From assembly GCF_000808535.1 (NCBI RefSeq), contig NZ_JWLV01000034.1, forward strand, positions 1 to 64,000: DNA of 64,000 bases, in the 5' to 3' direction. Positions 9,835-18,647 of the stretch are shown piece after piece (position 1 is the first letter of the stretch; each line of letters starts with the position of its first letter). The notes under the pieces are model-generated. The model was not told where the DNA came from, did not search any database, and saw only the letters and a program-made list of their open reading frames with translations. The translations under genes and the position numbers were made by a program. The stretch comes from Vibrio sinaloensis. GTDB lineage: Bacteria > Pseudomonadota > Gammaproteobacteria > Enterobacterales > Vibrionaceae.

Positions 9835-11707
9835 TGTGCAGCGCTTTGGAAATTTCATCCAAGCTGGTTGGATCATCTATTGTTGAAGGAACCGTGTACT
9901 GCTCTCCATCTGCAATTTGGCGAATAGTACGACGCAGAATTTTACCCGAACGCGTTTTGGGTAACCGTTCGACTACAAGTGCATGTTTGAAACACGCTAC
10001 CGCGCCGATCTCATCACGCACTTTTCCAACAAGCTCTCCCTCAAGTTGAAGATCGTCCACTTTCACGCCATCTTTCAAGACCACAAACCCAAGTGGAAGC
10101 TGCCCTTTTAGCTCATCGTGAACGCCTACCACGGCACACTCAGCAATCGCAGGGTGGCCACCAACAATCTCTTCCATCTCTCCGGTTGACAGACGATGGC
10201 CAGCGACATTAATCACATCGTCAATCCGCCCCATAATGAACAGATAACCATCATCATCGAGATAGCCGCCATCCCCAGACACGTAATAACCCGGAAACTG
10301 GCTTAGATAACCTGATTCAAATCGGTCGTGGTTACGCCACACTGTCGGCAAGCAACTTGGTGGTAATGGACGTTTAAGAGCCACAAAGCCTTGTTGGTTC
10401 GGCTCGCAAGCTTCACCTAACTCATTGAGAATTTCCACTTGGTATCCAGGAATGGGTTTGGTTGCCGAACCTGCTTTGACAGGCATAGATTCAATCCCTG
10501 TCGGATTTCCTGCGATGGCCCAACCTGTCTCGGTCTGCCACCAGTGATCAACCACCGGTTTATGCGATTTGGACTCTACCCACTCTAAGGTTGGTGGATC
10601 GAGTCGTTCGCCTGCCATAAAGATAGTTTTAAGTGCCGTTAGGTCATACTGTTCAAGGAACTTACCCTCTGGATCTTCTTTCTTAATCGCACGAAAGGCC
10701 GTCGGCGCAGAGAAAAGCACGTCCACGTTGTATTCTTCACACACTCGCCAGAACGCGCCTGGATCAGGCGTTCTTACTGGTTTGCCCTCAAACAAAATAG
10801 TAGTGCAGCCATGAATCAACGGCGCGTAAACAATGTATGAGTGACCAACAACCCAACCGACATCCGATGCTGCCCAGAACACGCCATCTTGCGGCATGTT
10901 GTAGATAGCACTCATCGAATATTTCATTGCAACCGCATGGCCGCCATTGTCTCGAACAACGCCTTTCGGTTTACCCGTGGTGCCAGAGGTATAGAGAATG
11001 TAAAGAGGGTCTGTCGAAAGCACTGGTACACAGGCATGAGGCAGCGCATTTTGATAGGCTTGCTGCCAGTCAATGTCGCGCTCGCTTCCTAGCTCAGCTT
11101 GCAGTTGAGGACGCTGAAGGACAAACACGTTTTCTGGCTTCCAGCGGCTATCCATAATCGCTTTGTCCACCATTGGTTTATAGGGGATGACTTTATTGAC
11201 TTCGATACCGCAAGAGGCCGTCATGATGACTTTAGGCTCTGCGTCTTCGATACGTACCGCCAGCTCATTAGGTGCAAACCCGCCAAAGACAACAGAGTGA
11301 ATCGCGCCCAATCGCGCGCAAGCCAACATCGCCATCGCCGCTTCAGGAATCATTGGCATATAGATAACCACGCGATCGCCTTTTTCGACACCTTGCGCTG
11401 CCAACATGCCGGCTATTTTCGCCACTTGATCGCGCATTTCATGGTAGCTGTATCGAATCTTTTGACCAGTAACCGGTGAATCATAGATCAACGCGGTATT
11501 ATCGCCCCGTCCTTGCTCACAATGGTAGTCCAGAGCCAACCAACAGGTATTGAGCAAGCCATCTGGAAACCAGCGCTCGATACCATTTTCATCGGTGTTT
11601 AAGATGGTGCTCGGCTTCTCAAACCAGTCGATGTGTTGAGCTTGAGCTTGCCAAAACTGTTCCGGCTCGTTTTGCGCCCATTGATATTGTTGTTGATATG
11701 CAGACAT
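9824..11707 (-). CDS. prpE: Propionyl-CoA synthetase PrpE
   Basis: A 627-residue AMP-forming acyl-CoA synthetase that activates propionate to propionyl-CoA, the entry step of the methylcitrate cycle. The phosphate-binding motif YTSGTTGKPKG and the C-terminal catalytic lysine motif RSGKILRR are both present. Overall length and gene context point to PrpE and not acetyl-CoA synthetase. The start at ATG 11707 has a strong upstream GGAGGAAG; the longer in-frame ATG at 11734 does not. It follows prpF by 48 bases and overlaps the GST gene. Confidence 0.92.
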   Translation of the reverse strand: MSAYQQQYQWAQNEPEQFWQAQAQHIDWFEKPSTILNTDENGIERWFPDGLLNTCWLALDYHCEQGRGDNTALIYDSPVTGQKIRYSYHEMRDQVAKIAGMLAAQGVEKGDRVVIYMPMIPEAAMAMLACARLGAIHSVVFGGFAPNELAVRIEDAEPKVIMTASCGIEVNKVIPYKPMVDKAIMDSRWKPENVFVLQRPQLQAELGSERDIDWQQAYQNALPHACVPVLSTDPLYILYTSGTTGKPKGVVRDNGGHAVAMKYSMSAIYNMPQDGVFWAASDVGWVVGHSYIVYAPLIHGCTTILFEGKPVRTPDPGAFWRVCEEYNVDVLFSAPTAFRAIKKEDPEGKFLEQYDLTALKTIFMAGERLDPPTLEWVESKSHKPVVDHWWQTETGWAIAGNPTGIESMPVKAGSATKPIPGYQVEILNELGEACEPNQQGFVALKRPLPPSCLPTVWRNHDRFESGYLSQFPGYYVSGDGGYLDDDGYLFIMGRIDDVINVAGHRLSTGEMEEIVGGHPAIAECAVVGVHDELKGQLPLGFVVLKDGVKVDDLQLEGELVGKVRDEIGAVACFKHALVVERLPKTRSGKILRRTIRQIADGEQYTVPSTIDDPTSLDEISKALHSES

Positions 11708-11755
11708 ATTGCTTCCTCCAGTATGTCCTGACATTGCACTTTTACAGCAAGTGAA

Positions 11756-12943
11756 TTATTCAAAAATAGTGGAGGGAACACGCACAAAGCCCTCCATGAT
11801 AATACGAGCACTTCGACTCATTATGGCTTTGTCGACCACCCAACCTGACTCTGTTTGTGTCGCAGCCGCTCCCACCTTCAACGTCCCCGAAGGATGTCCA
11901 AATGTCACAGACTGCTTTTCTCCGCCCCCAGCAGCAAGGTTGACCACCGTACCGGGTACGCAGGCGGCGGATGCAATCGCAACGGCGGCCGTTCCCATCA
12001 TCGCGTGATGTAGCTTGCCCATAGAAAGAGCACGAACCAACACGTCTACCTCACCTTTGTTCACTTCACTACCGCTCGACGCAAGATAGGTTTTTGGCGG
12101 TGAAACAAACGCAATTTTAGGGGTATGTTGGCGACTTTCAGCTTCTTCGAGCGTACCAATCAAGCCCATTTTTAACGCGCCATGAGCTCGAATAGTTTCA
12201 AACTTAGCCAAGGCATCTACGTCATTGTTGATATCATCTTGAAGCTCGGTTCCGCTGTAACCAAGGGCTTCTGCATCAATAAAAATGGTCGGGATACCAG
12301 CGCTTATAAATGTGGCATAGAATGTCCCAATCCCCGGGACGTCAAACTCATCGGTGATATTGCCAGTTGGAAACATACTGCCCTCACCGTCCGCAGGTTT
12401 GACAAAGTCCACCTGAATTTCCGCTGCGGGAAAGGTCACGCCATCAAGTTCGAAGTCACCCGTTTCTTGAACCAACCCATTCACAATTGGCACATGAGCA
12501 ATAATGGTTTTTTGAATGTTTACCTGCCAAATACGGATCTCAGCAATGCCATTGTCTGGCAGTCGCTCAGGTTCAATAAGCCCCGCATGAATGGCAAATG
12601 GGCCGACAGCAGCAGACAGATTGCCGCAGTTGCCACTCCAATCGACAAACGGCTTATCAATCGAAACCTGTCCGAACAGATAATCTACATCATGGTCTGG
12701 CGTTGTACTTTTACTGACGATCACCGTTTTACTGGTGCTCGACGTCGCCCCGCCCATGCCATCAATCTGCTTCGCATAGGGATCTGGGCTGCCTATCACG
12801 CGCAGCAGCAAGTCATCTCTCTGTTTTCCAGGCTGTTGAGCCTCAATCGGCAGGTCAGCCAAGTTAAAAAAGACGCCTTTGCTCGTGCCGCCACGCATGT
12901 AGGTTGCTGGCACTTTGATTTGGCTTGGTGTCGATCTATTCAT
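11756..12943 (-). CDS. prpF: 2-methylaconitate isomerase PrpF
   Basis: A 395-residue protein of the PrpF family, which isomerises the trans-2-methylaconitate made by AcnD to the cis form, so AcnD and PrpF together replace PrpD. The N-terminal signature VPATYMRGGTSKGVFF and the SGNCGN loop, with the active-site Cys expected in this diaminopimelate-epimerase-like fold, are clear. ATG 12943 is preceded by GGGAGG at good spacing, so I prefer it to ATG 12958. It begins 19 bases after acnD. Confidence 0.94.
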   Translation of the reverse strand: MNRSTPSQIKVPATYMRGGTSKGVFFNLADLPIEAQQPGKQRDDLLLRVIGSPDPYAKQIDGMGGATSSTSKTVIVSKSTTPDHDVDYLFGQVSIDKPFVDWSGNCGNLSAAVGPFAIHAGLIEPERLPDNGIAEIRIWQVNIQKTIIAHVPIVNGLVQETGDFELDGVTFPAAEIQVDFVKPADGEGSMFPTGNITDEFDVPGIGTFYATFISAGIPTIFIDAEALGYSGTELQDDINNDVDALAKFETIRAHGALKMGLIGTLEEAESRQHTPKIAFVSPPKTYLASSGSEVNKGEVDVLVRALSMGKLHHAMMGTAAVAIASAACVPGTVVNLAAGGGEKQSVTFGHPSGTLKVGAAATQTESGWVVDKAIMSRSARIIMEGFVRVPSTIFE

Positions 12944-12962
12944 TTCGTCGCCTCCCAAGCCG

Positions 12963-15548
12963 TTATTGAGCTAAAAAGTCTTGAGCAAAGCGCTGTAATA
13001 CGCCACCAGCCTGATATACAGAGACTTCATCTGCCGTGTCCAAACGGCATGTCACTGGCACATCGACACGTTCGCCGTTTGCGCGAGTAATTACTAACGC
13101 TAAATCGGTACCGGGTTGGATATCACCTAACACGTCGTAAGTTTCGCTGCCATCTAGTTCAAGCGTTTTACGGTTGACGCCCGATTTAAATTGCAGCGGT
13201 AGCACCCCCATGCCAACCAAATTGGTTCGGTGGATACGTTCAAACCCTTCGGCAACGATCGCTTCAACCCCTGCGAGTCTGACGCCTTTGGCTGCCCAGT
13301 CGCGCGATGAACCTTGTCCATAATCCGCCCCAGCAACAACGATCAGTGGCTGTTTGCGGTTCATGTAAGTTTCGATCGCTTCCCACATTCGGGTCACTTC
13401 GCCTTCGGGCTCGACTCGAGCAAGAGAGCCTTGCACCACTTCGCCATCCTGTTTGACCATCTCATTGAACAGTTTCGGGTTAGCAAACGTTGCGCGCTGC
13501 GCCGTTAAGTGATCGCCGCGATGCGTCGCGTACGAGTTAAAGTCTTCTTCAGGGACGCCCATACTTGCTAGATACTCACCCGCCGCGCTACTGGCTAAGA
13601 TCGCGTTTGACGGAGAAAGGTGATCAGTAGTGATGTTGTCACCTAATACCGCTAATGGTCGCATTCCAGACAAGGAACGCTCACCCGCAAGCGCGCCTTC
13701 CCAATAAGGTGGACGGCGAATGTAGGTACTCTTTGGACGCCAATCGTAAAGTGGGCTTTGACTGCGTTCACTTTCGTCTAGCTTAAACATCTGAATATAG
13801 ACTTGCTTGAACTGTTCAGGCTTAACGTGCTTACCAACCACCGCATCGATCTCTTCGTCACTTGGCCAAAGATCATTAAGATAGATGGGTTTGCCAGTAG
13901 CATCATGCCCAAGCGCATCGCGCTCAATATCAAATCGAATCGTGCCTGCCAACGCGTAAGCCACAACTAATGGCGGAGAAGCTAAAAACGCTTGTTTGGC
14001 ATAAGGGTGGATTCGACCATCAAAGTTACGGTTGCCCGATAGAACCGCAGTCGAGTACAGGTCTCTGTCGATGATTTCTTGTTGAATTTTCGGGTCTAAC
14101 GCGCCGCTCATACCGTTGCAGGTTGTACAAGCGTAAGCAACAATGCCGAAGCCTAGCTTCTCGAGTTCTGGCAGCAAGCCTGCCTCTTCGAGATATAACT
14201 TGGCGACTTTTGAACCTGGGGCAAACGATGATTTGACCCAGGGTTTACGAACCAAACCGAGCTCATTGGCTTTTTTCGCTACCAAGCCCGCCGCCACAAC
14301 ATTGCGTGGGTTACTGGTGTTGGTACAGGAGGTAATGGCCGCGATGATCACCGCACCATCTGGCAGTTCGCCCTCTTTTTCTTGCCATTCACCGGAAATT
14401 CCGCGCGCTTGCAGCTCTGAAGTAGGCAAACGACGGTGAGGATTAGATGGCCCAGCCATGTTGCGAGTGACTGACGATAAGTCAAACTCAAGCACTCGTT
14501 CATACTGAGCACTTTCTAAATCATCGGCCCACAAACCAGTCTGTTTGGCGTATTGCTCAACAAGCGCGACTTGCTGTTCATCTCGCCCAGTGAGTTTTAA
14601 GTAGTTGATGGTCTGCTCATCAATGTAGAACATACCCGCCGTCGCACCATATTCCGGTGTCATATTGGAAATAGTCGCGCGATCTCCAATGGTCAGGTCT
14701 CGAGCGCCCTCGCCATAAAATTCCAAGTAAGAGGAAACCACCCGCTCTTGGCGTAGGAACTCAGTAATTGCCAAGACGATGTCTGTCGCGGTGATGCCCG
14801 GCTGGCGCTTTCCAGTTAAATGAACTCCGACAATATCCGGCAGCCTCATCATCGACGGGCGACCAAGCATGACAGTTTCCGCTTCTAGTCCACCAACACC
14901 GATAGCAATGACGCCGAGCGCATCAACATGGGGGGTGTGGCTATCTGTGCCGACACAAGTGTCTGGATAAGCAATGCCCTGCTTGGCTTGAACGACGGGC
15001 GACATTTTCTCCAAGTTGATTTGGTGCATGATGCCGTTACCTGCAGGTATCACGCTGACGTTTTCAAACGCGGTTTTACACCACTCAATAAAGTGAAAAC
15101 GATCTTCGTTGCGTCTTTCTTCTATAGCGCGGTTTTTCTCGAACGCGTCCGGTTCAAAGCCAGCATGCTCCACAGCGAGTGAATGATCGACGATCAGCTG
15201 TGTCTCGACCACTGGGTTCACTTTAGATGGATCACCGCCCTGCTCTGCAATCGCATCGCGCAGACCAGCCAAATCCACCAACGCGGTTTGACCTAAAATG
15301 TCGTGACACACGACTCGCGCAGGGTACCAAGGAAAATCAAGGTCACGCTTTCGCTCAATGAGTTGTTTAAGGCTATCTGTCAGTGACTCAGGGGCACAGC
15401 GACGAACCAATTGCTCAGCAAGCACTCGGGAAGTGTATGGCAAGGTGTCGTAAGCACCTGGGGAAATATCATTTACCGCTTCGCGCGCATCAAAATAATC
15501 GAGCTGCGTACCTTCTAGCGGCTTTCGGTATTGTGTGTTTATAGTCAT
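12963..15548 (-). CDS. acnD: Fe/S-dependent 2-methylisocitrate dehydratase AcnD
   Basis: An 861-residue aconitase-family enzyme that dehydrates 2-methylcitrate. The three 4Fe-4S cysteines are seen in the motifs ITSCTNTSNP and ACTTCNGMSG, and the swivelling C-terminal domain has the GSSRDWAAKG substrate loop. Genomic pairing with prpF identifies it as AcnD and not AcnA. The likely start is ATG 15548 (MTINTQYRKP), preceded by GGAAG; the in-frame extension to 15644 covers the prpC-acnD spacer and looks non-coding. The spacer holds an 11-bp hairpin. Confidence 0.93.
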   Translation of the reverse strand: MTINTQYRKPLEGTQLDYFDAREAVNDISPGAYDTLPYTSRVLAEQLVRRCAPESLTDSLKQLIERKRDLDFPWYPARVVCHDILGQTALVDLAGLRDAIAEQGGDPSKVNPVVETQLIVDHSLAVEHAGFEPDAFEKNRAIEERRNEDRFHFIEWCKTAFENVSVIPAGNGIMHQINLEKMSPVVQAKQGIAYPDTCVGTDSHTPHVDALGVIAIGVGGLEAETVMLGRPSMMRLPDIVGVHLTGKRQPGITATDIVLAITEFLRQERVVSSYLEFYGEGARDLTIGDRATISNMTPEYGATAGMFYIDEQTINYLKLTGRDEQQVALVEQYAKQTGLWADDLESAQYERVLEFDLSSVTRNMAGPSNPHRRLPTSELQARGISGEWQEKEGELPDGAVIIAAITSCTNTSNPRNVVAAGLVAKKANELGLVRKPWVKSSFAPGSKVAKLYLEEAGLLPELEKLGFGIVAYACTTCNGMSGALDPKIQQEIIDRDLYSTAVLSGNRNFDGRIHPYAKQAFLASPPLVVAYALAGTIRFDIERDALGHDATGKPIYLNDLWPSDEEIDAVVGKHVKPEQFKQVYIQMFKLDESERSQSPLYDWRPKSTYIRRPPYWEGALAGERSLSGMRPLAVLGDNITTDHLSPSNAILASSAAGEYLASMGVPEEDFNSYATHRGDHLTAQRATFANPKLFNEMVKQDGEVVQGSLARVEPEGEVTRMWEAIETYMNRKQPLIVVAGADYGQGSSRDWAAKGVRLAGVEAIVAEGFERIHRTNLVGMGVLPLQFKSGVNRKTLELDGSETYDVLGDIQPGTDLALVITRANGERVDVPVTCRLDTADEVSVYQAGGVLQRFAQDFLAQ

Positions 15549-15577
15549 GTGATGCTTCCAATGCAATGTGGGCGGCG

Positions 15578-15607
15578 CCTCTCTTATCGACTCTTTGATA
15601 AGAGAGG
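15578..15607 (-). other. Inverted repeat in the prpC-acnD spacer
   Basis: CCTCTCTTATC and GATAAGAGAGG are perfect 11-base arms around an 8-base loop, between the prpC stop and the acnD start. No T-run follows, so it is more likely an RNA-stability or processing element than a terminator. This role is inferred. Confidence 0.6.
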
Positions 15608-15619
15608 TCGCATCTGTCT

Positions 15620-16744
15620 TTAACGCTGGTCGATTGGCACCCAATCTTGATGATCTGGACCTGTGTAATCGGCACTTGGGCGGATAATTCGGTTGTTGGC
15701 ACGTTGCTCATAGACGTGCGCAGCCCATCCGGTCAGTCGACTCATGACAAAAATTGGCGTGAACAACTTGGTTGGAATATCCATAAAGTGATACGCCGAT
15801 GCGTGGAAGAAATCCGCATTACAGAACAATCCCTTTTCGCGCTTCATCACTGATTCCACCCGCTCTGAAACCGCGTAAAGGTGAGTATCGCCCACCGCTT
15901 GAGACAACTCTTTTGACCAACGTTTGATCAATGCATTGCGAGGATCGCTTTCGCGGTAAATCGCATGACCAAATCCCATGATTTTATCTTTGTTGGCAAG
16001 CATCTTCATGATATTGGCTTCCGCCTCTTCTGGCGTCATCCAGTTTTCAATCATTTCCATCGCAGCTTCATTAGCGCCGCCGTGAAGAGGACCGCGCAAA
16101 GTCCCAATAGCTCCTGTCACACATGAGTGGATATCTGACAGGGTTGAGGCACATACTCGAGCGGCGAATGTTGACGCATTGAATTCATGCTCTGCGTATA
16201 AGATCAGCGAGCAGTGCATGACCTGTTTATGTAGCTCGCTCGGCGCTTTGTCCGTGAGCATCTTCAAGAAGTAACCACCTAGGCAGTCTTGCGATTGATC
16301 TTCGGTTTCGATGCGAACGCCGTCATGGCTAAAGCGGTACCAGTAACAGATGATCGCTGGAAATAACGCTAACATGCGTTCTGTGGCATCAAGTTGTTGC
16401 GAAAAGTCTTGCTCTTGCTCCAAGTTACCCAGCACAGAACACCCTGTTCGCATCACATCCATTGGGTGTGCTTGCGCCGGAATCAGCTCCAATGCGTCTT
16501 TCAACGCTTGGGGTAGCCCTCTTAAGCTGAGCAAACGAGTCTTATAGGCATCAAGCTCTTGTTGATTCGGTAAGTGGCCACGCAACAGTAAATGCGCCAC
16601 TTCTTCAAACTGGGCGTTGTTAGCCAGATCGGTAATGTCATAACCTCGGTAGGTTAAACCCGTCCCCGTTTTTCCGACAGTACATAAAGCTGTGCTTCCA
16701 GCGCTTTGGCCACGTAGGCCTGCTCCACCTAGTTCATTAGGCAT
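15620..16744 (-). CDS. prpC: 2-methylcitrate synthase PrpC
   Basis: A 374-residue citrate-synthase-fold enzyme that condenses propionyl-CoA with oxaloacetate to 2-methylcitrate. The short bacterial form lacks the N-terminal extension of GltA. The conserved catalytic segments GPLHGGANEAAMEM and MGFGHAIYRESDPRN are present. An AAGGAG lies at good spacing before ATG 16744. It is the third gene of the operon, 111 bases after prpB, and its place between prpB and acnD separates it from ordinary citrate synthase. Confidence 0.94.
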   Translation of the reverse strand: MPNELGGAGLRGQSAGSTALCTVGKTGTGLTYRGYDITDLANNAQFEEVAHLLLRGHLPNQQELDAYKTRLLSLRGLPQALKDALELIPAQAHPMDVMRTGCSVLGNLEQEQDFSQQLDATERMLALFPAIICYWYRFSHDGVRIETEDQSQDCLGGYFLKMLTDKAPSELHKQVMHCSLILYAEHEFNASTFAARVCASTLSDIHSCVTGAIGTLRGPLHGGANEAAMEMIENWMTPEEAEANIMKMLANKDKIMGFGHAIYRESDPRNALIKRWSKELSQAVGDTHLYAVSERVESVMKREKGLFCNADFFHASAYHFMDIPTKLFTPIFVMSRLTGWAAHVYEQRANNRIIRPSADYTGPDHQDWVPIDQR

Positions 16745-16855
16745 GATAGAACTCCTTTTCTGCCTGAGCTTACCCTCTTGGATGGGGTGATTTTTATCAG
16801 GCGTTTCACGTTGTTGGATTAAGTTATTAGCGTTTTCTTGGACTTCCGCTTGTGA

Positions 16856-17752
16856 TTATTTTCCTTCAGAGAAAAGCTGGTCGAGCTTATCTTCGTAATC
16901 ATGGTAGTTAAGGTGCTGATATAGCTCTTTTCTTGTTTGCATCGAATCAAGTAAGGCTTCTTGGTTACCCACCTCGAGCAAATGCTTGTAGACCATCTCC
17001 GCCGCTTTGTTCATCGCTCGGAATGCACTCAGTGGATAAAGCACCATATCAACATTGGATTTCGCCAACTCTTCTCCACCGTAAAGTGGGGTTTGACCAA
17101 ATTCAGTGATGTTCGCCAAGATAGGCACATGCTTACCTGTCGCTTGAGACAAAGCCGCCGAGAACTGCTGGTATTGTTCAAGCTCGATCATTGCTTCTGG
17201 GAAAATCATGTCGGCACCCGCTTCAACACACGCGATGGCTCGCTCAATGGCGCTGTCCATCCCTTCTACTGCCAATGCATCGGTTCGCGCCATAATCACA
17301 AAGCTTTCATCATTACGTGCATCAACCGCTGCCTTGACTCGGTCCACCATCTCTTGTTGGCTAACAATGGCTTTATTGGGTCTGTGACCGCAGCGCTTTT
17401 GCGCCACTTGATCTTCCATATGCACCGCCGCTGCGCCTGCTTTTTCCATCGTTTTAATGGTACGTGCAATATTGAATGCGCCGCCAAAACCGGTGTCGAT
17501 GTCGACAAGTAACGGTAAATCACACGCATTGGTGATTCGGTCTACATCAACCAGCACATCGTTTAGCGTTGTGATACCGAGATCCGGCAAACCGTAAGAC
17601 GCATTGGCAATACCACCACCAGAAAGATAGATCGCTTGATGACCTAGGTTCTTTGCCATCATGGCGCAGTAAGGGTTGATGGTGCCAACAATTTGCAGTG
17701 GATCATTTTGCTCTACAGCGAGTCTAAACTTCGCCCCCGGAGATAAACTCAT
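16856..17752 (-). CDS. prpB: 2-methylisocitrate lyase PrpB
   Basis: A 298-residue enzyme of the isocitrate lyase/PEP mutase superfamily that cleaves 2-methylisocitrate to pyruvate and succinate, closing the methylcitrate cycle. The catalytic-loop motif [10 protein letters not shown] around residue 121 carries the active-site Cys, and DIDTGFGG gives metal-binding Asp residues. It starts 11 bases after the GntR regulator, so regulator and pathway form one transcript. Length fits the family. Confidence 0.95.
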   Translation of the reverse strand: MSLSPGAKFRLAVEQNDPLQIVGTINPYCAMMAKNLGHQAIYLSGGGIANASYGLPDLGITTLNDVLVDVDRITNACDLPLLVDIDTGFGGAFNIARTIKTMEKAGAAAVHMEDQVAQKRCGHRPNKAIVSQQEMVDRVKAAVDARNDESFVIMARTDALAVEGMDSAIERAIACVEAGADMIFPEAMIELEQYQQFSAALSQATGKHVPILANITEFGQTPLYGGEELAKSNVDMVLYPLSAFRAMNKAAEMVYKHLLEVGNQEALLDSMQTRKELYQHLNYHDYEDKLDQLFSEGK

Positions 17753-17763
17753 GACGTTATCCT

Positions 17764-18465
17764 CTAGTCCGTTAGTATTTGTTGTTCAATTAACTTGCGA
17801 CTGCCTGAAATATGGCGACGCATTAACATTTCAGCGAGCTCCTCATCGCGATAGCGTATCGCCTGAAGAATAAATTTGTGTTCGTTTAGTGCCTCAACCG
17901 GTCTTGATTGAGCTCTTGGCGATTGGTAACGATACATTCTCAGCAAGTGATAAAGCTCATTGCAGAGCAAACCGACAAGCTTGCTGTTTCGACTGGCTTT
18001 AATGATTCGATAGTGGAAATCAAAGTCGCCATGCTGGTGGAAATATGACGATCCCTCGACTTCTTCAATATGTCGAGAATGTGTAGACAATAAGGTTTCT
18101 AAACTGAGCAGTTCTTCTTGAGAGATATAACGAGCCGCCAATCGAGCCGCCATGCCTTCAAGTGCTTCTCGAACAGCGTACAGCTCAATCAACTTCTCTG
18201 GCGACAAGGTGATCACACGCGCCCCTACGTGGGGAATTCGCTCGATCAGCCCGAGTCCTTCCAAACGCATAATGGCTTCTCGAAGCGGTCCACGACTCAC
18301 TTGGTAACGCTTTGCCAGCTCTGGCTCTGAGATCTTACTTCCGGGCTCGATGTCACCATTGACAATCGCCTCAACCAAGGATTCGGTAAGCGATTCAGAC
18401 TTGGTGTTTTCTTTATCACCCGTGACCGATTTGTGGTGTGGTTTTAGCTCTACATTCATACTCAA
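17764..18465 (-). CDS. GntR-family (FadR-type) regulator of the prp operon
   Basis: A 233-residue transcription factor with an N-terminal winged helix-turn-helix (about 25-90; [25 protein letters not shown] is the recognition region) and a C-terminal all-helical FCD ligand domain with the D-H-H-H type metal or ligand residues (FDFHYRI near 150). It is the first gene of the propionate operon. Many enterobacteria use a sigma-54 activator, PrpR, for this job; here a GntR protein takes its place, as in other vibrios. Palindromes matching the FadR-group operator pattern lie just upstream, which suggests it controls its own operon. The effector, perhaps 2-methylcitrate, is inferred. Confidence 0.88.
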   Translation of the reverse strand: MSMNVELKPHHKSVTGDKENTKSESLTESLVEAIVNGDIEPGSKISEPELAKRYQVSRGPLREAIMRLEGLGLIERIPHVGARVITLSPEKLIELYAVREALEGMAARLAARYISQEELLSLETLLSTHSRHIEEVEGSSYFHQHGDFDFHYRIIKASRNSKLVGLLCNELYHLLRMYRYQSPRAQSRPVEALNEHKFILQAIRYRDEELAEMLMRRHISGSRKLIEQQILTD

Positions 18466-18488
18466 ACTCGATGAGACACTTTAGCAAT

Positions 18489-18561
18489 GTGTCAACAATT
18501 CCTTAACTTGAATATAAAATAGACTATAAGATTGTCGACAATCAAGTAGATTGTCGACAAT
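18489..18561 (-). promoter_or_regulatory. Repeated palindromic operator in front of the GntR/prp operon
   Basis: Two identical 12-base palindromes ATTGTCGACAAT lie at 18531-18542 and 18550-18561, 19 bases apart centre to centre. A weaker copy GTGTCAACAA is at 18489-18498, nearer the start codon. The core TTGTCGACAA fits the TNGTNNACNA pattern known for FadR-subfamily GntR regulators. They sit where the operon promoter should be, so autoregulation is likely. Confidence 0.75.
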
Positions 18562-18647
18562 TTAGACTAAGGTCTTAGCCAACTTCGGCTATCCAGTTCA
18601 CGGTGCACCTTGTAAATCGCCCAAGGTTCGCTCGGTCAGTTTGCTTC

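Noticed and set aside
12182..13090. A 302-codon open frame on the plus strand
   Set aside because: It is antisense to prpF and the acnD end, both of which are clear homologues, and its product shows no family features.
16961..17512. A 183-codon open frame on the plus strand
   Set aside because: It is the shadow of prpB on the opposite strand, with no ribosome-binding site.
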